Source: Rhizobiaceae bacterium | GTDB taxonomy: Bacteria; Pseudomonadota; Alphaproteobacteria; Rhizobiales; Rhizobiaceae | Reading direction: 5' to 3' | NCBI GenBank assembly: GCA_023953835.1 | Contig: JAMLJB010000004.1 | Coordinates: 62,001-126,000, forward strand | Length of the DNA: 64,000 bases | In this document: positions 58,192-64,000 of the stretch, one piece after another | Numbering within the stretch: position 1 is the first letter of the stretch | Layout of the letters: each line of letters starts with the position of its first letter | Notes under the pieces: model-generated | The model's database searches: none | What the model was told of the DNA's origin: nothing | What the model saw: the letters and a program-made list of their open reading frames with translations, nothing else | Translations under genes and position numbers: made by a program

Positions 58192-58228
58192 CGCTTCACT
58201 TCCTTCCGCTGTTTTCCCTTCAGATCGA

Positions 58229-59404
58229 TCATTGCGCCTGCCGGCTATCGACGATCGCCACCAGCCCAACCTCATTGTCCTCCATCGCCGCGAAGGTCGC
58301 CGTAAGCCCCTGGGTACGCGCCTGCTCCTGCAAATATTGCAGCAGACGGCGGATATCCGACGTCGTCATCTGCGGCGGAACCGCATAGCAACGCGTCGAT
58401 CCCGTGTTCACCACCGTCCTGGGGCAGGCGATCGCGGCAAGCTTGATCTCGCCCGAGCCGTCGCCGAAATTGCCGTTCTGAGCGCCGCCGGACCCTTTAA
58501 CGAACGCCGAGGTCGCAGCAAGGTCACGCAGCATCGACTGCTGCTTGAGCTGGTTCGCCTCCAGCGCCTTGCCGACCAGGCTGTTCCATGTCTGCGCCCG
58601 CTGAAGCTGCGCCTCGGTGTTGCGGTCCACCGCCTCCTTGATCGCCTCGCCGCACCCGGCCGGGGCCGATACCGTCTGAGGCACCGGCGCTCCCATCGGT
58701 CTTTGATCGCCATATTGTTTCTTGTTGCGATTATAAAACTTGCTCACCGCTTTCACGTAGTTCTGCGTCTCATGGATCGCCGGCACCTTGCCATTGCGCA
58801 AGGACTGCCTATGCGGACCCGCATTATAGCCGGCAGCAATCAAATCGTACCGGCCGGGATACATGCCCTGGATCTTCTTCAGATACGCCACGCCGCCACG
58901 GATGTTGCTGCGTAGATCGTAGGGATTGACGCCAAGACCCGCGGCTGTGTCGGGCATCAGCTGCATCACGCCGATCGCCCCCGCTTTCGACACCAACCCC
59001 TGTTGGAACCCGGTTTCCTGCTCGGCGATCGCCATCGCGAAATTCGGATCGACGCCCTGGCGCCGAGCCTCTTCCGCGACCATTTGCCGAATCTGCTCCT
59101 GGCTCGCATTGCGCGGATTGTTCGGCGCAACCTGGCCGCCCCATCCATTGCCGTCGCCGAATGACGAGCAGTCCATCCCGCCAACGCCCTGCCCCGGCGC
59201 ATAGCTGTTCGTCGTGTCACCCGAATTGCCGCGCGTGGTCCGCTGGTTCTTCTGGTACTTGTCGTACCATTGCTGCGTCGTCTTCTGAATCGTCAACCGT
59301 GCCGCGTCGATCACCGGCACCTGGGCAAACGATGTCGACGACGGCAGCATCGCACCCGCAATCAACGCCGTGGCCAGCATCTTCAACACTATCGGTCGCA
59401 GCAT
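58229..59404 (-). CDS. Lytic transglycosylase with VirB5-like N-terminus
   Basis: A 391-residue exported protein. The signal peptide ends SSTSFA, then QVPVIDAARLTIQKTTQQWY, matching the start of mature VirB5. The SLT domain (about residues 105-225) has the catalytic Glu in FAMAIAEQETGFQQGLVSKA, then AIGVMQLMPDTAAGLGVN and YDLIAAGYNAG. About 140 further residues follow, including TQGLTATFAAMEDNEVGLVA. It would open peptidoglycan for the channel. It starts 4 bases after virB4. A second transglycosylase starts the operon. Confidence 0.85.
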   Translation of the reverse strand: MLRPIVLKMLATALIAGAMLPSSTSFAQVPVIDAARLTIQKTTQQWYDKYQKNQRTTRGNSGDTTNSYAPGQGVGGMDCSSFGDGNGWGGQVAPNNPRNASQEQIRQMVAEEARRQGVDPNFAMAIAEQETGFQQGLVSKAGAIGVMQLMPDTAAGLGVNPYDLRSNIRGGVAYLKKIQGMYPGRYDLIAAGYNAGPHRQSLRNGKVPAIHETQNYVKAVSKFYNRNKKQYGDQRPMGAPVPQTVSAPAGCGEAIKEAVDRNTEAQLQRAQTWNSLVGKALEANQLKQQSMLRDLAATSAFVKGSGGAQNGNFGDGSGEIKLAAIACPRTVVNTGSTRCYAVPPQMTTSDIRRLLQYLQEQARTQGLTATFAAMEDNEVGLVAIVDSRQAQ

Positions 59405-59408
59405 CGTC

Positions 59409-61898
59409 TCACCCCTTCCAGTCGCAGAATTTGTCCAACCAGCCGCGCGGATCCTCGCCATATTCCTCGCGCAGCATCTCGACCTGGCGCACCGTGTCCT
59501 CACGCCCGGACAGCACCTTCACGAAATCCATCATGTGGCTCATGTCGACGCGAGCAACGACGCTGTCGCGCGCGTGCTTGATCAACACGAAGCGCTCCGC
59601 CGGATCACCCTCCTTGACCCAGGTGAATTCGGCGTCCGACAGCCCGAACGGCTTCTTGAGACTGTCCTCGTCCGCCTTAGGAAACGGAAAGAAAATATTC
59701 GTCGAGGTCTGCTCGATGATGGTGCGCGACACGCTCGACTTCACCACATCGTCAGGCGACTGCGTGCCGAAAATGATCATCCCGTTGCGCTTACGAATGG
59801 TCTTGAAATAGTCCTTCATCGAGCGCTTGAACTCATCGTCGTCGAGGAGCTTCCACGCTTCGTCCATCAGATTGATGACCGGCGTCTTGCCGTCGTAGAT
59901 CTTGTCGAGCCGGTGAAACATATAAAGAAGCGCGGCCGTCCGCGCCTGCGGGTCCTCCAGTATCGACGTCATGTCGAAGCCGACCATCGGCCTGGAAATG
60001 TCGAGGCGATCCTCGGCATTGTCGAACAGCCAGGCGTACTGCCCGTCCTCGACCCACTTATCGAGCCGCGCCATCAGGCCGGACTCGGTCCGCTGCGATC
60101 CCGCAAGCAGAGAGCGCAATGCCGACATACGCCGAAACTTCGTGTCTTCCGACGACATGATCTGCTTGATTGCGGAGCGGATGATCTGCTCCTCCTGCGG
60201 GGTCAGCGATTCCCCCTCGCGGTTCGGCTTCAGCATGAAGCTGATAAGGCGATAGAGAAACACACGGTTTTCTTCCGTGTTCTCCATCATCAGGGGGTTC
60301 CAGCCCGATGGCTCGCCCGGCTCGAGCGTCATGTACGAGCCGCCTGCGGCGCGCACCATGATGTCCAGGCCCCGGTCCTTGTCGAAAATCACCGCCTTCA
60401 GGTCCGGATTGACGCGGTAGGCCTGGTTGATCAGGAACGACATCAGCACCGTCTTGCCCGAGCCGGTTGGACCGAACACCGTCGTGTGCCCGACATCGCT
60501 CTGGTGAAAATTGAAGAAGAACGGCGTTCCCGACGTCGTCTCGAAAATGGTGATCGCTGGCCCCCAATGATTGCCGTCCGGCTTGCCATAGGGATAGGCA
60601 TGGAACGACGACAGGCCGGCAAAATTCAACGTCGAGATCGTCGCCCGCCTGGCGATATAGGCCTGGTTGCCGGGCAACTGCGCCCAATAGCACGGCTCGC
60701 AATTGAGGTCCTCGCGCACATAGCTGGCGCCGAGGGCACCGAACTCCGAGCCGATCACGGCCACCGCCTCATCCAGAGCATCCATGCTCCTGGCGATCGG
60801 CATCACCGTCAGATGATGCTCGGCGAACGCCACATTCTTTCGCGCCAGCTGGTCGCGCGCGAAATCGAGATCGCTCTGGATCGACGACCCGCCTTCATCG
60901 GACTTCGACAATTGCCGATCCAGGCGGTCGATCTTGTAGCGGGCGCCCTGATCGTCGACGAATGACAGAGATTGAGTGACCACCATCTCGAACGGCTGCT
61001 TGAGCACATAGTCGAGCATCCCGGCGCCCGTCTCCGGCGGATACTCCTTCAGCGAGATCATCGCGGCATAGCGATCCTCGCCCCGCGTGTCGCCCTCCAG
61101 ATGAATCGTACGATTGCCGAATGTGGTCCGACGCGACGGCACCATCTCGTCGATGGGCATGTTGCTCAACAGCATCGGCCGAACTTTACCGGCATTGAGA
61201 AGCGTGTAGAAAAACTCGCACTGCTCGGAAAACCAGACGATCCGCGCATCCGGCTCCAGAACCATATCCTCGCTGACGTCGCGATAGATCCGCCGGCCAT
61301 CCGGCATTGCCACCTCGACGCGCTTGACATCGCGCAGGACCTGCGGGCCGTATGGATCGAGGCTTTTTTCCAGAGCGCGCGTCGCTTCGAGCAGCTTATC
61401 GCGCATGTGGCGCAGCTGCTCCCGCGCCACCACATTACCGCCGACGCCCGCTATACGGCTCAAGACAGAGCCCTTCTTGAAGACCGGCCGCGCCACCAGC
61501 GACACATAGGTGTCGTTCACGAACATCTCGTTATTGGAGATGCTCGCCTGATAGACTTCGTCCATGCGCGCCATGAAGGGATCGGCAAAGTTGCCCGGCA
61601 GCGACGGCTTCACCTTGTGACGCACGACATGCGTGTAAATGGCGAAGCTGCCGAGGCTCGAGATCGCCCGAAACGCCGTGTTACGCTGCCGCTGCAACAG
61701 ATTGACGTAGTCGATATCCGCCGTCTCGAACGAAAACCCGTTGAGACGCACCGTCGTGACAAGACAGTCGTTCTTTAACCGGATGATGCCGTTCTCGATC
61801 GGCGCGAAGTACGGCACATGCGTCGAGATCCCCTTGTCGGCGAAGATCTCCCATCCTCGACTGAGGTTCGCCCGCAATGCACTCGCTACCGTCGTCAT
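59409..61898 (-). CDS. virB4: VirB4 ATPase
   Basis: An 829-residue ATPase that powers pilus assembly and substrate transfer. Walker A GPTGSGKT is at residues 476-483; the Walker B is VINLMDEAWKLLDDDEF; a late FGTQSPDDVVKS block matches VirB4/TrbE. The N-terminal 400 residues match the CagE/TrbE/VirB domain (YVNLLQRQRNTAFRAISSLG). Normal length, all motifs intact. Its ATG overlaps the virB3 stop (ATGA). Confidence 0.95.
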   Translation of the reverse strand: MTTVASALRANLSRGWEIFADKGISTHVPYFAPIENGIIRLKNDCLVTTVRLNGFSFETADIDYVNLLQRQRNTAFRAISSLGSFAIYTHVVRHKVKPSLPGNFADPFMARMDEVYQASISNNEMFVNDTYVSLVARPVFKKGSVLSRIAGVGGNVVAREQLRHMRDKLLEATRALEKSLDPYGPQVLRDVKRVEVAMPDGRRIYRDVSEDMVLEPDARIVWFSEQCEFFYTLLNAGKVRPMLLSNMPIDEMVPSRRTTFGNRTIHLEGDTRGEDRYAAMISLKEYPPETGAGMLDYVLKQPFEMVVTQSLSFVDDQGARYKIDRLDRQLSKSDEGGSSIQSDLDFARDQLARKNVAFAEHHLTVMPIARSMDALDEAVAVIGSEFGALGASYVREDLNCEPCYWAQLPGNQAYIARRATISTLNFAGLSSFHAYPYGKPDGNHWGPAITIFETTSGTPFFFNFHQSDVGHTTVFGPTGSGKTVLMSFLINQAYRVNPDLKAVIFDKDRGLDIMVRAAGGSYMTLEPGEPSGWNPLMMENTEENRVFLYRLISFMLKPNREGESLTPQEEQIIRSAIKQIMSSEDTKFRRMSALRSLLAGSQRTESGLMARLDKWVEDGQYAWLFDNAEDRLDISRPMVGFDMTSILEDPQARTAALLYMFHRLDKIYDGKTPVINLMDEAWKLLDDDEFKRSMKDYFKTIRKRNGMIIFGTQSPDDVVKSSVSRTIIEQTSTNIFFPFPKADEDSLKKPFGLSDAEFTWVKEGDPAERFVLIKHARDSVVARVDMSHMMDFVKVLSGREDTVRQVEMLREEYGEDPRGWLDKFCDWKG

Positions 61899-62206
61899 TT
61901 ACCGTATGTCCTGATCCGGCCGCCAATCCGCCGTCCGAGCGGATTGACCCCACATGCGGAAAGTTTCTGCAGGATGTCGAAGAACCACAGATCGACCTTG
62001 GTGCTCACCACGTACAAGATCGAATGCTGGACGATGAAGGCGACCGGGAACCACAAGATGGACCCCAGCGCCAGAAACAGCATCAGAGACGTGAAGCATT
62101 CCGCCAGAAAGAACGTGTACGGGATGCCCATGACCGTCGGCGGCCGCGTCATCGCCAGGATGACCGGATAGGTTTCCACGATCTCGTCTTCGTCGCTGCT
62201 CGCCAT
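61895..62206 (-). CDS. virB3: VirB3-like membrane protein
   Basis: A 103-residue protein with the usual VirB3 layout: a polar N-terminus with YPVILAMTRPPTVMGIPYTF, two closely spaced membrane segments (AECFTSLMLFLALGSILWF, VAFIVQHSILYVV) and a basic tail. It works with VirB4 and VirB6 in the inner membrane. It is coupled to virB4. Confidence 0.9.
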   Translation of the reverse strand: MASSDEDEIVETYPVILAMTRPPTVMGIPYTFFLAECFTSLMLFLALGSILWFPVAFIVQHSILYVVSTKVDLWFFDILQKLSACGVNPLGRRIGGRIRTYGK

Positions 62207-62221
62207 GACGATACCGGCCCC

Positions 62222-62596
62222 TTATCCCCCGGAGCCCTGCGCCAGGAAGTCGACAAGCTCGGCCGCCGCGAACATGCCGGCGAGCGAACCGCCAACCCGC
62301 AAAAGCGCCCCCCAGCTCCAGTAGCCGAAAGCAGCGGCCAGAAACATGCCGATAAAGGCGATGGCGCCGATCGAGCGACCGAACGGACCCGTGAAGAACT
62401 GGACGATGCGGTTGGCCGCATTCTCCAGGGCCTGCAGGTTTTGCGCCGCTGCCGGTTCGATCGCCGACATGAACAGGATCCCCGCGCACATTGTTGCCAT
62501 TGTGGAATGTACGACCACCTTCTTGCCGCACGGGGAGTTCCACCCCTTCCTGGCGGCATCCTTCAATCCGCCGCAAAACGTCATCAAGCTGTTCAT
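62222..62596 (-). CDS. virB2: VirB2-like pilin
   Basis: A 124-residue prepilin with a long signal region ending near AIEPAAAQ, then a mature part of about 73 residues with two hydrophobic helices (IGAIAFIGMFLAAAFGYWSW, VGGSLAGMFAAAELVDFL) and a short polar loop. This is the major pilus subunit. Its start overlaps the stop of the transglycosylase gene (ATGA at 62593-62596). Confidence 0.9.
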   Translation of the reverse strand: MNSLMTFCGGLKDAARKGWNSPCGKKVVVHSTMATMCAGILFMSAIEPAAAQNLQALENAANRIVQFFTGPFGRSIGAIAFIGMFLAAAFGYWSWGALLRVGGSLAGMFAAAELVDFLAQGSGG

Positions 62597-63585
62597 AGGC
62601 TGCCTTCCTTTCTCACTTTCACAGGCCCGTTCGGATCCCGTGCCTTCTCAAATGTTGATGCTCTCTCGAAATCCGGCTTGGATGCGGAAAACACCAGCAT
62701 CGACGATCGCGCGGGGCTGGAGCCGCGTCGCCTCGCCAATTTGGCCTTCCCGCTGGATCGCGATCCTTCACGCGCTCTGCCGACTGCCTCGATGTCGCCG
62801 GGTGTGTAAGCGTGCGTGTAAAGTCCCACCACACGCGTCACGTAATCAGCCGTTTCTCTGATCAGCGGCATCGACGTGCGCACATCCACTTTCGGCTCAC
62901 CGGCGTTATAAGCGGCCGCCACAAGAACCGGATTTGCGTATTTTTCGACCAGCACTTTCAGGAACTTCGCCGACGCCCGAACATTCTGCGCCGGATCGGT
63001 CAGGTCCTTCGCACCAAACGCCGCCCCCGTATCGGGCAACATCTGCATGATCCCGACCGCCCCTGCCCCGCTGACCGCCTCAGGATCGAAAGCACCATTC
63101 TCGGCCCTGGCGATCGACAGCATCAGATTCGGATCGACGCCTTCTTCGCGCGCCGCCTCGACGATCAACCGCGCAACATCGTCGGGCATCCCGGCCAGCA
63201 GGTCCGGCCGCACCTTCGAATCCGCGTCGCCAATCCCTGACGACATCATCCGGCCGGCATCGCCCGACGCACTTCCTGTCGTCAGATCACGCGGCGGCAT
63301 AACCTTTATCGGCTCATCCCGATAGGCAAAAACATTGGCGCTGGCCCGGACGGATTTCGCCCGGCTCAACGAGGAGAAAGCGGACGCCGCCGTCCTCGAC
63401 GCCGCTTTCCCGCCCCCGGCGCGCATGGCAAACGCCTGATCGCTCAACGGCATCACAGTGCCGAAACGTGCCGAATCAGGCTCCTCGCCAAAGGCATGGA
63501 GAGGCGTTGCCGCGCACAACAGTGCGGCGGCACCCAGGCCATAGACGCTCCAAAGTCGCGCCCCTCTCCTTGATAAAAACGGCAT
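62593..63585 (-). CDS. virB1: VirB1-like lytic transglycosylase
   Basis: A 330-residue exported lytic transglycosylase. A signal peptide (YGLGAAALLCAATPLHAFG) leads to a Ser/Ala-rich spacer and then the SLT domain (about residues 135-240) with the catalytic Glu in LMLSIARAENGAFDPEAVSG, GAVGIMQMLPDTGAAFG and VLVAAAYNAGEPKV. The C-terminal 70 residues are basic. It is the first gene of the virB operon, preceded by the shared operator motif at 63617. Confidence 0.87.
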   Translation of the reverse strand: MPFLSRRGARLWSVYGLGAAALLCAATPLHAFGEEPDSARFGTVMPLSDQAFAMRAGGGKAASRTAASAFSSLSRAKSVRASANVFAYRDEPIKVMPPRDLTTGSASGDAGRMMSSGIGDADSKVRPDLLAGMPDDVARLIVEAAREEGVDPNLMLSIARAENGAFDPEAVSGAGAVGIMQMLPDTGAAFGAKDLTDPAQNVRASAKFLKVLVEKYANPVLVAAAYNAGEPKVDVRTSMPLIRETADYVTRVVGLYTHAYTPGDIEAVGRAREGSRSSGKAKLARRRGSSPARSSMLVFSASKPDFERASTFEKARDPNGPVKVRKEGSL

Positions 63586-63616
63586 ATCTGACCCTGAACG
63601 CTTTTAGACGCTCTAC

Positions 63617-63632
63617 TTACACTCTAGTAGAA
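63617..63632 (-). promoter_or_regulatory. Putative transfer-regulon operator (copy 3), upstream of virB1-like gene
   Basis: On the minus strand it reads TTCTACTAGAGTGTAA, identical to the virB8 copy at 14 of 16 positions; the two differing bases are the central CT versus AG. It is 32 bases before the first virB gene. Confidence 0.55.
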
Positions 63633-63823
63633 TCTAATTCGCTGCGGTCAAGCCCAAAAATTCGCCCTTGGTGTAATTTCCTGTCATGCGCTGCGTCGTG
63701 CCACTGCTCAGCATCGACGTCTTGTGCTGTAATATTTGGTCAGTGGCGGAAATCACCATTTTGTGTCATTCAGTTCGTGCGGCGGACCTTCGGGCCCGTT
63801 GGCGGGTAGGCGATCTCAGGCAA

Positions 63824-63849
63824 TGCCGTCGCAAGACGGCGCCCGCTTT
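63824..63849 (+). terminator. Possible terminator hairpin
   Basis: A six-base-pair stem GCCGTC/GACGGC closed by a GCAA tetraloop is followed after GCCCG by CTTTT. The short T-run and the lack of a clear upstream plus-strand gene make this only a candidate. Confidence 0.25.
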
Positions 63850-63959
63850 TCCTCTTTGCCTGCCGCAGGGAAGATCGGATGTCGGCCGATACTTCTGGCG
63901 GCCCGGCAAGCACCTTTCCAAGGATCGGGGACACGTCCGGGGCTTATGGACAACCACGC

Positions 63960-64000
63960 ATGTTCAGGACGCTTTTTGCCACCAGTCTCATCCTCCTGCC
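63960..64000 (+). CDS. Possible partial gene with signal-peptide-like start
   Basis: From ATG 63960 the plus strand reads MFRTLFATSLILL to the window end, like the beginning of a signal peptide. It is divergent from the virB operon. Too short to identify; could be chance. Confidence 0.3.
   Translation, partial: MFRTLFATSLILL

Larger units (their letters stand above)
63586..63959. other. Intergenic region upstream of the virB operon
   Basis: 374 bp without a convincing gene. It holds the operator-like motif at 63617-63632, so the virB promoter should be here. A hairpin GCCGTC-GCAA-GACGGC at 63824-63839 precedes a CTTTT stretch. An open frame on the minus strand at 63766-63957 has no recognisable protein character. 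Confidence 0.5.

Noticed and set aside
1..64000. tRNA, rRNA or repABC replication genes
   Set aside because: Looked for on both strands; none recognised in this window.

Overview
The window looks like part of a large conjugative plasmid, or an integrated conjugative element, of an alphaproteobacterium, most likely Hyphomicrobiales (Rhizobiales). The grounds are high-GC coding with rhizobial gene types (a DUF768-like protein, DUF1127 proteins, a GlxA-type regulator), two SOS boxes of the alphaproteobacterial form GTTC-N7-GTTC, and a complete VirB/VirD4-type transfer system with a VirD2-like relaxase. No replication (repABC) genes, rRNA or tRNA were seen.

Layout. (1) 0.2-3.6 kb: relaxase, a hypothetical protein, a DUF192 protein and a cold-shock protein. 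(2) 3.7-9.1 kb: small unknown genes, then a GlxA-family regulator with a DoxX-like protein, a DJ-1/PfpI-like protein and a methyltransferase; three 37-bp operator-like sites mark the first three of these. (3) 9.2-38.1 kb: a mosaic of short units of one to five genes. They include regulator/target pairs, EamA, MATE and MFS transporters, GNAT, GST, VOC, Nudix, tautomerase, hydrolase, an RTX-like protein and twin lipoprotein-like proteins. At least 20 copies of a 28-bp near-palindromic sequence (11-bp arm, 6-bp spacer, 11-bp arm) separate these units. Two identical 1660-bp IS1182-like elements have each inserted into the central 4 bp of such a spacer. (4) 38.2-45.4 kb: double cold-shock protein, GGDEF protein, toxin-antitoxin pair, and an SOS cluster (Y-family polymerase, SRAP protein and a LexA-box gene). 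(5) 45.4-47.9 kb: an IS66 element with an 8-bp target duplication that splits a small gene. (6) 48.2-63.6 kb: the transfer operons on the minus strand, running virB1-like, virB2, virB3, virB4, a second transglycosylase, virB5, a virB7/exclusion-like lipoprotein and virB6, then a second promoter region and virB8, virB9, virB10, virB11, virD4 and two small genes.

How it works together. The relaxase would nick and pilot the DNA, VirD4 would couple it to the VirB channel, and a shared 16-bp motif upstream of the relaxase, virB8 and virB1-like genes suggests common control. The region between the two mobility blocks is the accessory cargo.

The main discovery candidate is that cargo organisation: a dif-like (Xer-type 11-6-11) site array that delimits mobile gene cassettes. 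A duplicated and decaying LysR-DUF1127-EamA cassette supports it, because its left homology boundary falls exactly on a site and its right end lies next to one. No recombinase gene for it lies in this window, so the mechanism is an inference.
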